DNA of 64,000 bases, from the NCBI GenBank assembly GCA_018105865.1, contig CM030868.1, forward strand, positions 3,696,031-3,760,030. The letters are read 5' to 3'. This document shows positions 10,485-21,378 of this stretch, piece after piece (within the stretch, counting starts at the first letter, position 1; each line of letters starts with the position of its first letter). The notes under the pieces are model-generated. The model ran no database searches, was not told the DNA's origin, and saw only the letters and a list, made by a program, of their open reading frames with translations. This stretch comes from Metaphire vulgaris (taxonomy: Eukaryota > Annelida > Clitellata > Crassiclitellata > Megascolecidae). The position numbers and the translations under genes are program-made.

Positions 10485-10485
<1 letters not shown>
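10158..10485. other. Intergenic sequence, nothing recognised
   Basis: Unique-looking sequence between a MITE and a dinucleotide repeat. No exon-like frame with splice signals found. Confidence 0.4.

Positions 10486-10541
<56 letters not shown>
10486..10541. repeat. (TC)n microsatellite
   Basis: Uninterrupted TC dinucleotides. Confidence 0.95.
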
Positions 10542-10544
<3 letters not shown>

Positions 10545-10886
10545 ACTTTGGGAAATGAATATTAGATATTCGATTAGATGATGAGAGAGACGAAGCATCC
10601 TAAAGCGTCAATCAAAATAGGACAAACATTAATTAATTTTGACACAAAAACTGCAGAGAAAAATCTGCGGATAATTCCGCGAATGAATTCAGCGTTGCAT
10701 TGGACTGCATCGAGATGTCAGCTTCAAATTGATCAATTTATTGAATCAATTAATTAATTATTATTATAATAGGCCTAATTTCTGCCAACCGAGGCCAGAA
10801 AGTTCGACGAAATATATAGGCTAGTTACCTGAGTTGGAAAGGCAACTCACGTGGAAAGTAAGAATCAAATTAATTAGTTAATTGAA

Positions 10887-11170
<284 letters not shown>

Positions 11171-11171
<1 letters not shown>

Positions 11172-11325
11172 GGGATTGAGGTCTTTGGAAGTGGAGGGAA
11201 TTGACTTGGCTGGAGGGGAAAAGACACCGTTTAATGCAAAATTTGTGCAAGAGCTGAGATTTTTCTGGGAGGGGTGAGGCTTTGGGGAGGGGTCTCTCCC
11301 CTAACAGGCCTGGATAAAACACTGG
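11171..11325. mobile_element. Family D MITE, right part
   Basis: GGGGATTGAGGTCTTTGGAA through CCTAACAGGCCTGGATAAAACACTG. The left end has been replaced by, or grown into, the AGT microsatellite. Confidence 0.65.
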
Positions 11326-11404
11326 TTAATAGTGTAGCCTGTGTCGGCGTTACAGATGAGCACATAATAATGGCAGAAGACCCTTCTTGGGGCAGCGCTG
11401 GAAC

Positions 11405-12025
11405 CAGGTTTTATCCAGACTCCAGGCCTTTGGGGAAAAATTGACGTGGTTGGAGGGAAAGAGACACAGTTCAATGTAAATAAATTATTGTCACCTGAAA
11501 AAATTGGGGAGGGAATTTTGAAGTTTTGGGAGGAAATCTATGGATCAGAAACTTGGACGCTCAGGAAAGAAGACATAAAATAAGACATAAAGAGACTAGA
11601 GGTATTCGAAATGTGGATCTGGTGAAGAATGGAAAAATCAGCTGGACGGAAAAAATAACAAACGAAGAAGTATGGAAGAGGATAGAAGAGAAGAAAAGCC
11701 TAATAAACAGTATTCGTACAAGACAAAAGAAGTGGATAGGTCATGTTCTGAGAGAAGAATCAAACCTAGGCTCTACTAAGAGAAGTACTAGAAGGAAAGA
11801 TGAATGGAAAAGCACAGAAAGGGCGACCGAAGACATCGATGCTGGAGTGGATGTTTGACAATACGGGGAAAAACAAGTATTCAACTCTAGATAAAAGCTG
11901 AAGATAGATAGAGAGGAGTGGCGACGCTGGAGTATGGAACCTGGCTTTGGACCGACAGAGCACCTGAAGAAGAAGGAGGGAGAAATCTCCCCCTAACAGG
12001 TAATAGATAAAACACTGACAAGAGC
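11405..12025 (+). mobile_element. Family D MITE containing a LINE reverse-transcriptase fragment
   Basis: The left end GTTTTATCCAGACTCCAGGC (11410) and a right end GATAAAACACTG (12007-12018) enclose 11540-11830. There the frames read YGSETWTLR, MWIWRRMEKISWTEKITNEE and KKWIGHVLREE, the familiar C-terminal end of non-LTR retrotransposon polymerases. Small frame breaks make it non-functional. It is either nested insertion or captured sequence. Confidence 0.6.
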
Positions 12026-12090
12026 TTAAGCCTGCCAAGGTGAACGTGAACTTCTAGGGACGGGGGTGGAACCGCTTTGTTTGGACGCAC

Positions 12091-12092
<2 letters not shown>

Positions 12093-12176
<84 letters not shown>

Positions 12177-12181
12177 GAGAG
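12093..12181. repeat. (GA)n microsatellite
   Basis: GA dinucleotides with a short GAAA interruption. Confidence 0.95.
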
Positions 12182-12941
12182 CAGATGCTGAGGTATGTCA
12201 ACACAATGCCATTGTGCTTTGTCGTCATTCTGTCACTCGGCCACTCGCCGTTGACGGCACGTGGCCGTAGTGTGTGTGCGCGTGTGTGCGTGTGCATGTG
12301 TGTGGTTAAATGACTGCTTCTAGTAGGCTAATAAAAGTGCGCAATGGCCGCGGCGTTGAAACTCTAGCTACGCCGTCGCATCAAACGGGACAAAGCAATT
12401 GTGCTTTCCGGGAGTGCGCGGTAACAATTACGGGATTCGACAGACCGCAACGAGAATGGGGCGGGGGTGGGAGAGCGGGCAGGGTGGGGTGTGGACAATA
12501 ATGTTAGGGCCGGGTGTTAAGAAAAATTTGCCGCTTTCGAACGCTGGCGAAAAATCGTTTTGTTCCAGCGGGCAGTTCTATTTTTATAGGCAATGGTTAA
12601 ATTGCGTTATCGGGAACAGAGTTGAAACGGAAGAGTCATGGTTCCTGGGCTTAGCATCTTTTTAAACGAAAGATATAGAGCCGTAATTATTGTTAGTTGT
12701 TATTGTTAAGCGTATACGAATATGGAGCTACTTCTTCGGTGCTTTTTTTGAACGCGCTATAGAAGTTAACGAGATTTTACTTACTTACTTAGCGTGTTGT
12801 TTTATTAGATATCTGCTTTATTTATTATTTGCGTAATTTGTTTGCATTAACCTCCTTGGCGTTAGAATAATTGTGAAAATGACGTACCAAAAGCGTTAGA
12901 TTATATATTTTTGAGGCGAAACGACGTTATTACAATATTAG
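12182..12941. other. Intergenic sequence, nothing recognised
   Basis: Mixed, partly GC-rich sequence with a short GT run (12270-12305). A GCGCTATAGAAGTTAACGAG fragment near 12760 is related to the 30831-31010 repeat. No supported gene. Confidence 0.4.
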
Positions 12942-13383
12942 GCCTAACCCAAACCCTAACCAATGGCTTAGCCTTTACCGATTCAAACGAAATTTTACAG
13001 ACACAAAGATACATCAATCTACTGTATGTCATAAGTGCAAAATTTCATAAGAATATATTCACTCCTTTGAGCACTTTTCAACGTTTTCTATTAACCCTAA
13101 CCCTAACCCTAGCCAATGGCTTAGCCTGCACCGATTCAAACGAAATTTTACAGACATAAAGATACACCAATCTATGTCATAAGTGCAAAATTTCATAAGA
13201 ATATATCCATTCCTTTGAGCACTTTTCAACGTTTTCTATTAACCCTAACCCTAACCCTAGCCAATGGCTTAGCCTGCACCGATTCAAACGAAATTTTACA
13301 GACATAAAGATACACCAATCTATGTCATCAGTGCAAAATTTCATAAGAATATATCCACTCCTTTGAGCACTTTTCAACGTTTG
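12942..13383. repeat. Three tandem copies of a roughly 149-bp unit with telomere-like CCCTAA runs
   Basis: Copies start near 12942, 13091 and 13239. Each has (CCCTAA)2-3 followed by AGCCAATGGCTTAGCC, then CGAAATTTTACAGACA and TTTGAGCACTTTTCAACGTT. Copies 2 and 3 are nearly identical; copy 1 is more diverged. No coding meaning. Confidence 0.9.
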
Positions 13384-13771
13384 CGATTTGCCCTTACTGC
13401 TTATATATTAACCTACCACGAATGGTATTGGCAGATGTGTGAATGTCTAGCACGTTTGACAGGCAAGTGAAGAGGGTCTATTAATGAAGATTTTTCAAAA
13501 GTTAGGGCACTATCTCTTGTATATCAAAACTGCTTGGCATTCAGAATTTTGCCTGTGGTATTCTCTTTTGCTTAAAATGGACATTTTTATCAAGGTACTC
13601 TTTTACCTGTCCCAAATGTATACGTCACCGCCAGTGCCAAATATTTCCCGCTTTTGTCAACGTAAATTTATAGTTACTCTGAAACTGATATCTTGCCCGT
13701 ATCACGTACGGGATTAACGCTAAGGAGGTTTAAGCTAGGCCTACATATAGGCATACATAATACATTAGGCC
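13384..13771. other. Intergenic sequence, nothing recognised
   Basis: Unique-looking AT-rich sequence between the satellite and the ATT repeat. Confidence 0.4.
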
Positions 13772-13920
<149 letters not shown>

Positions 13921-14143
13921 TCATCACCACCATCATCATTAGACTTTTAGACTTCTATGGCGCCATCTTACATTGAGATATTCAGTTATTTAAACCGATT
14001 ACATTACTTAGGCTTTACTGGTAATTTTTAGCTCGATACTTGGACATGCATGTAGGCCTGTTTGGTCGATGGAATCTGCTGCTTATTAGTCTTCGCAGAC
14101 GAAAATGCGAGGACAAAACGGAAACAATCGCATTTCGTCAAAG

Positions 14144-14221
14144 AATCCCTTAACCGTATATATAACTGTAACTCAATGTAAAATGGACGGATATATCCGG
14201 GATCCCCGGTTAAGGGGTTAA
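14144..14221. mobile_element. TTAA palindromic mini-element, copy 4
   Basis: CCCTTAACCGTATATATAAC to CCCCGGTTAAGGGGTTAA with core GGACGGATATATCCGGGATC. The left terminal TTAA is degraded. Confidence 0.8.
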
Positions 14222-15205
14222 AGAACCAAGCGACACATTTTCATAGATTTAACCGAAGGTATCCGCTCGAATACGCTAAAAACTCGCACCGCTTTTGGAA
14301 GAGGGGAGGGAGGAACAGTTATGAGCCACTCCTCGCCCTCACATTCACTCTAAGCCCTCCCTCTCCCGCCCACCAACCCACCCACCAGCATGCATATCCT
14401 TTCCCCTTCCATCTGCCTAACCTTTTCCACTTATTAATCAATCCCGCTGCATCCGACGATTCCTGCATGCCACGTGTCGTGCCTTCGAACGACGGGAAAA
14501 AGCCTCCGACGACATCGCCTTCTCTCTGAAGCCGTCGCCGCCGGCGCCCGGCAGGCGTGCGACCGGGACCCTCACGCCGCGCGGCGGTCTTAACCTCACA
14601 CGGCGACCGAGCGGCGATTAACCGCCGCCAGGACGAACAACTATATCTATATACTAAACCGAGTCCGCCGGCTTTGATTCTCTCCTCCGCGGTCTTTGTG
14701 TGCGTGCGTGTTCGCGTGCTATGATGGCCGTTATGGCTGCTGCTGCTGCTGCTCATGATGCGCTCGCTGATGGTCTTTTGTCGACGTCGACGGCGGAAAG
14801 AAATCTCGCGCAGAGAACAGACACTTTGTCACGAGTCACGGGTCGGGGGATTTGGGGGCGCGGGGGCATTAAGTCTGTGCGGAAAACGGCAGAAAACTCA
14901 ACGCCGTATATATATACAGAGGGTCCTTCGTCCTTCTTTCCAGTGGGCGTCGCCAGGAACATGGGGTGGGGCGGGGAGGTACGCGGCCTCCTATCCCGTC
15001 TCTGGGACCGGCGGAAGTGATATTTGCGCAAAGCCGTTGGAAATCGGGGAGAGGGGGTAACGTGATGGTCGAAGAGAATACATGAATGTGCGAAGAACCG
15101 CCATTTTGCCTGTCGGGATACTTTTTACCCGATAATGTCTATGTGCCCCCTCTCCCCTATTCCATAACCCTGGCTACAGCCACTGCTCCCCTCTCTTTTT
15201 CTCTC
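14222..15205. other. GC-rich intergenic segment
   Basis: 14480-14660 is strongly CpG-rich and non-repetitive, followed by short GCT runs and G-rich sequence. Open frames exist on both strands, but none shows a recognisable domain or a convincing splice structure. A CpG-rich promoter or UTR is possible but not supported. Confidence 0.3.
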
Positions 15206-15213
15206 TCACTCTC

Positions 15214-15270
<57 letters not shown>
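15206..15270. repeat. (AT)n microsatellite
   Basis: TA dinucleotide run after a CTCTCT lead. Confidence 0.95.
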
Positions 15271-15273
<3 letters not shown>

Positions 15274-15510
15274 TAGAAAAAGCAGGGCCCAAGTGATGAT
15301 ACCTGCGGCACTCCACTGATCACTCTTGCCCATTCCGAATGGTCACCCCTCATGCCAACCTTTTGTCTCTCTCCCTTCAACCAATTTATTTTATCCATCT
15401 GAGAATATACTCCCTGCTATTCCACACAGGACTTCAGTTTGGCATCCATGCATGCAGCCTTGTATACGGGACACCTTATATCGAAAGCTTTAGCTATATA
15501 TAGTCTGAAT

Positions 15511-15689
15511 CAGTGTTTAATCTAGACTCCTGGACTCCGGGGGGGGGGACTGAAAAAGCCGAGGGGGGGATTCTGCTAGGGACCTCTGTTAGTCCATGTA
15601 GTATTCCAAAATTTCCCGGGGGGAACTTGGAATTTCCGGGGCGGGAAAAGGGCAATTTTCCCCCCGGAAACGGCCTAGATTAAACACTG
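15511..15689. mobile_element. CAGTGTTTAATCTAG-type hAT MITE (family E), copy 1
   Basis: 179 bp with perfect 15-bp ends CAGTGTTTAATCTAG and CTAGATTAAACACTG, flanked by the identical 8-bp sequence GTCTGAAT. The 8-bp duplication and CAGTG ends are hAT hallmarks. Second copy at 28403-28585. Confidence 0.85.
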
Positions 15690-16082
15690 GTCTGAATCTG
15701 TTTGATTTGGAAGACGACGTGTTTCTGAAATCGGAAATCGGTCGTCGATGAAAACCTGTCGACGGTTGACGTCGTCTCACCTTCGAGTGGACGTTGATTC
15801 CACTCAGGCAGTTCGAACGACCGGCTCCCTGTGCTATATCGCGTCCCCGTCGCAGGTCTATTCGTCACTCTGGTCTCTTCGATGATGGACGAAGGACCTC
15901 GTAGAGTCGTCTGCGAGGGACTTCAGCGCAGTTCAAGGATCGGACGATGTGCTGGACGAAGGAACCCGACTGGTCTTCTTGCGTGGTTCTTACGTTGCGT
16001 TTCGCTGGTCTCGAAGTAACCAGCGCTGTGAGAAAATTGTTGAGGCGCTGCATAAACGACTCTCAAACGCTCTTACGTGATG
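15690..16082. other. Intergenic sequence, nothing recognised
   Basis: Balanced-composition, non-repetitive stretch rich in CGTCG/CGACG words. Short frames on both strands, none recognisable. Confidence 0.35.
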
Positions 16083-16274
16083 CAGTGGCGGCTCCACATT
16101 GGGGAGTGGGTGGGGGGGTCCGTGTCCCTTATTGAGTGCCTGGTCCCCAGTGGGCCCCCTGTTGGGGACCCTAGACTTACTACTATACGTAACCAACAAC
16201 AAATGGTTGGCCCGCATGCCTAGAAGTAGCCACTCCAACGGCCTCCCACTTGCCAACTCCTGGAGCCGCCACCG
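16083..16274. mobile_element. CAGTGGCGGCTCC-type hAT MITE (family A), diverged copy
   Basis: CAGTGGCGGCTCCACATTGG to CTGGAGCCGCCACCG with the shared CAACAACAAATGGTTGG interior. Ends partly decayed; no clear target duplication. Confidence 0.75.
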
Positions 16275-16429
16275 AAGTAGGCATACCGTGTATACGCAGA
16301 GGCACAAACACGTATACTTGCAAGCAGATCTAGGCTGACGCCTAAAATGAGAGACGCACAGACTTGGAAGACAGTTTTTTCTAACGTCTAAGACGAAAGA
16401 CGATTCATTTAAATTTTAAAATATCCGAC

Positions 16430-16710
16430 AATTTCAGAAGCTAACATTTAGGCTAACTTTACAGAGGCTCAGTTTACTTTGCCGAAAAATAAACAGGCTG
16501 ACAAGCAAAAAATTGCAATTTTTCGAGAATTTTCTTAGACTTTTATCGAAAAATAGGTTGACAAGCAAAAAAAGGTCACCTGCAGTTTTACCCAGTCATT
16601 TTAATTAATTGACTTTTACTGAAAAAATAGTTTGACAAGTAGAAAAAAGTCCTGTTGTGAAATGCATCTCCATTCACCCCCCCCCACGTGGAACCCGCCA
16701 CTGCAGAGGC
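16430..16710. mobile_element. MITE fragment with three GACAAGCAAAAAA motifs
   Basis: GACAAGCAAAAAATTG (16500), GACAAGCAAAAAAAGGTCACC (16560, read in two pieces: GACAAGCAAAAAAAGG, TCACC) and GACAAGTAGAAAAAAG (16634) precede the right end GTGGAACCCGCCACTGCAG. That end resembles the 56750-56988 element. Confidence 0.5.
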
Positions 16711-17064
16711 TCAGACTGGAGATACGTTTGAAACTGTCTTGTGGTCAAATGCTTATAAGTGACATTGTAGCATAGTTTTGAACAGGGCTGGAAAAACCTA
16801 GGTTTTCAAAAATAACATGTAGGATTTTAGTTAGGCTTTTAGGTTTTAATACAGTATTTGTCATGTCAGCACCCAGAAACCGTTCTCTATATTTTTGTCA
16901 CATTTTAACACCTATGGAGTCATAGACAATTATTCTCTAGATTGGCCAATACTAAAAAACGGAAATTATCTGATAATAATAATATTAGCCTTTTTGATAA
17001 AATAATTCACCAACTGCCCTTGCTCCTGACATTTTGGTAATATGGCACACCAGAAATTATAAGC

Positions 17065-17065
<1 letters not shown>

Positions 17066-17118
<53 letters not shown>

Positions 17119-17128
17119 TGACATATCA

Positions 17129-17170
<42 letters not shown>

Positions 17171-17225
17171 GCTACTGCTACTGCTACTACTACTACTGCT
17201 ACTACTACTGCTACTGCTACTGCTA

Positions 17226-17256
<31 letters not shown>

Positions 17257-17386
17257 CACTGCTGCTGCTGCTGCTGCTGCTACTGCTACTGCTGCTGCTG
17301 CTGCTGCAACAACTGCTGCTACTGCTACTGCTGCTGCTGCTACTACTACTGCTGTTACTACTACTACTACTACTACTACTACAACA

Positions 17387-17417
<31 letters not shown>

Positions 17418-17430
17418 ATAATAATAATAA
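17066..17430. repeat. Compound (AAT)n-(ACT/GCT)n microsatellite
   Basis: AAT tract, then a long mix of ACT and GCT units, ending in AAT. The 248-aa poly-Ala/Val frame on the minus strand is an artefact. Confidence 0.95.
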
Positions 17431-17482
17431 TGAAGATTGCCTTGCAGTTGTGATTTTATTTGCCAATCTTTTGCGATCGGAA

Positions 17483-17484
<2 letters not shown>

Positions 17485-17529
<45 letters not shown>

Positions 17530-17623
17530 CCTGCAGTGCAGATGGCAGTGTGTGTGTGTGCGTGTGTGTGTAGCGGTGCGCGACCGAATGTCAACGTAGT
17601 TCAGCTGCGTTCGCCGTTCCATT

Positions 17624-17659
<36 letters not shown>

Positions 17660-17661
17660 CG
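17485..17661. repeat. (GA)n, (GT)n and (CGT)n runs
   Basis: GA run 17485-17522, TG run near 17550 and CGT run 17624-17661 in succession. Confidence 0.85.
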
Positions 17662-17956
17662 CCGGGGACAAAGCCGTTGTGTCGTCGGTAACAACGAGAA
17701 AACCACACTCACCCGCTTGACCGACTCCCGTGTCGGAACTGGATCGCCACCTCCCCTACCCCTACCCTCTTCCCCACCCCACCCAACCCCACCCCGTCCC
17801 TTGAACGGCTAATCTCGTTCGAGTATAATCTGCGTCACCGTCGAAGTCAGACGTGTGCCGGCGTCTCGATCTCGGCGACCAGAATTCCTGGCGCTAGAAG
17901 CGTCGTCGACCAGCTGCTGGGGTTGGGGTGGGGTGGGCGTGGACTGGGGGTGGGCG

Positions 17957-18110
17957 CGCGACGTCACTTGCGCTCCAGGTGAAGAGGACAAAGGTGGCCT
18001 CGGTTCGAGCAGCCGGAGGGGGGGCGGGGCTTTCTCGGCAGGTGCATCGTTGTGTTGTTTCGAGGGAAGGCTATATAAAGACGGACGCCTAGTTGGCCGA
18101 TTCCGACAGA
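17957..18110 (+). promoter_or_regulatory. Core-promoter-like segment: CRE half, GC box, TATA box
   Basis: GACGTCAC at 17960, GGGGCGGGGC (Sp1-type box) at 18021-18030, and CTATATAAAG at 18071-18080 in a CpG-rich stretch. A TATA box here predicts a start near 18102, and an ATG follows at 18110. Whether it drives the small ORF downstream, a 5' UTR exon of the INSM gene 7 kb away, or nothing, cannot be told from sequence. Confidence 0.45.
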
Positions 18111-18253
18111 TGCGAAATTCTGGGGAAGAAGAAGAACAAGAACAAGAACAAGAACAAGAAGGAGAAGGAGGAGAAGAGCAGGGCGCGACACCTATCGACG
18201 AAACTGTGGAGAATTCAGTGACGTCACCAGCTGCTGGAAAGCGACTCAGATAA
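18110..18253 (+). CDS. Candidate small ORF (47 aa) downstream of a TATA box
   Basis: MRNSGEEEEQEQEQEQEG and on to VTSPAAGKRLR, then TAA. The first AUG after the predicted start opens a short acidic, Glu/Gln-repeat peptide. The repeat is a GAACAA/GAAGAA tract, so the reading could be fortuitous. No family recognised, and the same frame is open further upstream. Right after it lies TGACGTCACCAGCTGCTGG (CRE plus E-box), which could equally be regulatory. Listed because its position after a TATA box is suggestive. Confidence 0.25.
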   Translation: MRNSGEEEEQEQEQEQEGEGGEEQGATPIDETVENSVTSPAAGKRLR

Positions 18254-18374
18254 CGTAACTCCGTGGAATTCAATCTATGCATCACGATTCCTCACAATGC
18301 GCGATGATCAACTAAGCGGGTAGGCATATACAGAATACAATAATATGTTCAGTTTTAACAAGTATTATAAAAGT

Positions 18375-18600
18375 TGTCACGGGCGACCGCACATTGGGGC
18401 AAGAGGGGGCACTTGCCCCTCCCGGAAAATAAAAATGCCAATATTTCCCATTGGAATTTGAAAACATTGCTAAAATATTAACCGTGACCATTGTGTTAAG
18501 ATGTGTTTTGACCCCTCTTGGAAAAATTTCTGTGGCATAGCCATGGCCATTATGTTTTGCCCCCTCCTGGAAAAATTTATGTGAGCGCCCATGAAAGTTG
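18375..18600. mobile_element. GGGCGnCC-type MITE (family F), copy 1
   Basis: GGGGCAAGAGGGGGCACTTG, interior TTAACCGTGACCATTGTGTT, and AAATTTATGTGAGCGCCCATG at the end. Reverse-oriented relative at 20020-20195 and a distant one at 27172-27315. Confidence 0.65.
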
Positions 18601-18609
18601 TTCATAAAT

Positions 18610-19060
18610 TTCAGCTAAGGTAATGCGGTTCTGGTCAATTAATTCAATTCGTCATTATTAATTATTGCTATTTCAAAGAGTTTTCCCGCTTTTTAGACTG
18701 CGGCTAAACACAAAGTTGAACGGAAAATTTAGAGGGGGTGGGTTACACTTTAGAGGAACATGTCGAAAATAGCGATGAAATTGCTTGGGAGTTGACATTT
18801 ATTGTCAAATATTTATATTTGGTGGTAATTTTTACACGCGTGAAAGTTGAAGAAATATCTCGAAACTTTCATTTCCACGTGTATTTCGAACGATGATTTT
18901 CAATATAAATCTCAATTTGGTCTGTTCTGTTACTCTGTGGATCCTCCACTTTGTGAAACTTTTAGGATAGCGCGTTCGAAGAATTTTGATTTGGAGCAAG
19001 GGAGAATTTTTACAATTTGCAACAAATAGGCCTACACGATTCTCTTATAGAATAACGATT
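18610..19060. other. Intergenic sequence, nothing recognised
   Basis: AT-rich unique sequence; one 60-aa frame without recognisable features. Confidence 0.4.
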
Positions 19061-19068
19061 TCCAAGAG

Positions 19069-19257
19069 CAGTGGCGGCTCCACCGGGTGGACCAGGGTGC
19101 CCGTGCCTCTCTATTGAGTGCCTGCCCTCCAGTGGCCCCTCTGTTGGGACCCTATACTTAATGCTACATACATTAAACAACAAATGGTTGGCCCCCCATG
19201 ATTAGAAGTTGCCACCCCAACGCCCCCCCCACTGGCCAAATCCTAGAGCCGCCACTG
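19069..19257. mobile_element. Family A hAT MITE with perfect target duplication
   Basis: 189 bp, CAGTGGCGGCTCCA to TAGAGCCGCCACTG, flanked on both sides by TCCAAGAG (8 bp). Interior CAAATGGTTGGCCCCCCATG is shared by all family members. Confidence 0.92.
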
Positions 19258-19301
19258 TCCAAGAGACAGGACCCAAATAAATTCTTCTTTACTCATGCTG
19301 G

Positions 19302-19486
19302 GCAGTGTTTATTCTAGGCCTTCTCTGGGAGGGAATTTTCCTCAAGTTTTAAAATCCCTCAAATTTATATGTTGGCTGGGGATGGAAATCCCCCCCAAAA
19401 AAAAGAAGTGTCGAGACTCAGACCTTGCCCCCCCACCCAAACATTTCAAAATCCCCCCAATGTCAAGGTGGCTAGAATAAACACTG
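19302..19486. mobile_element. CAGTGTTTATTCTAGGCC-type hAT MITE (family G)
   Basis: Ends CAGTGTTTATTCTAG and CTAGAATAAACACTG, flanked by CATGCTGG on both sides (one extra G at the left junction). Related in style to family E, but with a different interior. Confidence 0.8.
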
Positions 19487-19682
19487 CATGCTGGGCACTT
19501 TCACAAGAATTGCACCTTTGTTGGAAGAGTCAATATTGAGCCAATGGCTACTTTAACAGGGTTTCTGTATAGCGGATAAGTAAGGACGGACCTTGTGTCC
19601 AATATTCGAAGTCGTTGCTATGGTTATGCATCTCAATGGGTGCTTGATATCTATGCTTCTACGCATCTCTATGTTTTAATAT

Positions 19683-19772
19683 CTGACGTCGTCGTCTCGT
19701 TAGCGGTTCGAGTGACGTCGACGTGACGTATGAGGCACCGGAGACACTTACGTCACAATCCATCACGTGATT
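19683..19772. promoter_or_regulatory. Cluster of CRE-like sites
   Basis: TGACGTC (19683), GTGACGTCGACGTGACGTAT (19713-19732), TTACGTCAC (19749) and ATCACGTGAT (19763) within 90 bp of CpG-containing unique sequence. Density is well above background. Enhancer or promoter function is an inference. Confidence 0.4.
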
Positions 19773-19816
19773 ATTAGACGCGCCTTTCGCGGTCTTGGCT
19801 ATGCTGCCGCTTTGCT

Positions 19817-19820
<4 letters not shown>

Positions 19821-19874
<54 letters not shown>
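19821..19874. repeat. (AT)n microsatellite
   Basis: TA dinucleotide run. Confidence 0.95.
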
Positions 19875-19878
<4 letters not shown>

Positions 19879-20019
19879 GGGTGCCCTTTGGCAATACATT
19901 CGCATCTGTAGACAACGGAACACCGACAGGTGTCCAGGTATAGACAACAAAGGGCGTGTACACCGCGCTCCGCGAAAATTCAGTTCCGGAAAATGCCCTC
20001 CAACACTAGCGCCCGAACA

Positions 20020-20195
20020 GCCATGGGCGCCCACAGAAAGTTTTCCTGGAGGGGCAAAACACATTTTAACACAATGGTCACCGTTAATATTTTAGCAAGG
20101 TTTTCGAATTTCAATGTGAAAAATATTGATATTTACATTTTCCAGTTGGCAAAGGGGGTCAAATGCCCCTCTTGCCCTAATGTGCGGGCGTCCAC
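20020..20195. mobile_element. Family F MITE, copy 2 (reverse orientation)
   Basis: CATGGGCGCCCACAGAAAGT to CCCTAATGTGCGGGCGTCCA. Interior ACACAATGGTCACCGTTAAT is the reverse complement of the 18375 copy. Confidence 0.65.
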
Positions 20196-20445
20196 GTCAA
20201 CAGCTATTCTCTTAAGGGTAATTTCAAAATGCCTGTTTCTTATATCTCTTTCGATAACCTACTATTTGGAGGGTTTTATTTCTCTCCCCCCGGGTTGACT
20301 GGGTAGACCCCCCTTAATGGCTGTCCGAAATTCTCTTCCGGTGTTGAAAAATTTTGTCATGGATTAGATCAACCCAGTGCTTGTTGAAAAAAGCCTTTAA
20401 CATTTAACACTATATAAATGCATAGACCTACTACTTGGATATTAT

Positions 20446-21378
20446 CAGTGTTAGGAAAGATCACTTGTAAAATGATCTTGATCAAAGATCAAGATCACTA
20501 GAGAGAAATTGATCTAAGATCAAGATCAAAGATCACTAGAGTATAAATGATCTAAGATCAAGATCACTTTAAAAGTGATCTAAGATCAAAGATCATACAA
20601 ATATAGTTATTATATCATGTATGACGTGTCACGTATGATAACGATACAAATGTCCACTGTACGATGCATGTAAACTTTTGTAATACTAAGTTACTAACAC
20701 AACTGAAAACAGTTCATGACAATTTTAGCAATTAACTGTCAGTTCACAGTCAGTGTTGAGCACGGCAGTTCATTTTCAGCATGAGCAGACGCTCAAACGT
20801 TGCGTCAGACAACCTGTTTCTTCGCGGTGTAGCTATCAAACCTCCAATACTAAAAAGTCTTTCGACAGGCGCAGAAGATGGCAGGGTTGTGTTATATATT
20901 TCACAAATGCTGCCTTGACATGTGGGTATGCCAACAAGCTAGAAAGTTCCTTATTTGGGTTATTCAGGTAGTGCATGATCTCTATCTTGACTGCATTTTC
21001 ACGACCAGTTGCAACTGAGCAACTCCCCCCTAAGTCCCAGTGACAGTGCCAGTACTAATGTCAGGGCCACACCCATAATCCTCATCATCTGCACCGGCTG
21101 CACTAACATGATCATTGAGGTCCGAATGCTAGATTTGTCCGCCATTTTACTCATTACACATAGAAGTTCGTTGATTGATTGACTTAGTTGGAAGAATACA
21201 TATAATTTGATCTTTGATCTTCTGTTGATAATAAAGATCAAAATCACCGAAAAAGTGATTTAAAATCAGAGTCAAAGATCACTAGTAAAAAGTGATCTAG
21301 ATCAAAGATCAAAGATCATGAATTGTGATCTTAGATCGTGATCTTTGATCTTTTGATCTAAGATCACTCCTAGCACTG
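20446..21378. mobile_element. Complete 933-bp non-autonomous hAT-type transposon
   Basis: Terminal inverted repeats CAGTGTTAGGAAAGATC and GATCACTCCTAGCACTG, flanked on both sides by the identical 8-bp GATATTAT (20438-20445 and 21379-21386). The outer 150-170 bp at each end are arrays of AAGATCA, TGATCT and GATCTTTGATC words, probably subterminal transposase-binding sites. The interior has only short frames (largest about 72 aa) and no recognisable hAT catalytic or dimerisation motif, so it must be mobilised in trans. Confidence 0.88.

Noticed and set aside
12950..13260. True telomere or chromosome end
   Set aside because: CCCTAA runs are only two to three units long and embedded in a larger tandem unit with unique DNA and genes on both sides.
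14319..14756. 145-aa minus-strand frame in the GC-rich segment
   Set aside because: No recognisable domain, arginine-rich composition typical of translated CpG-rich DNA, no splice structure.
16966..17712. 248-aa minus-strand frame rich in Ala/Val
   Set aside because: Entirely a translation of the ACT/GCT and AAT microsatellite.
20753..20971. hAT transposase remnant inside the 933-bp element
   Set aside because: The 72-aa frame and its neighbours show no recognisable BED, RNase H-like or dimerisation motif.
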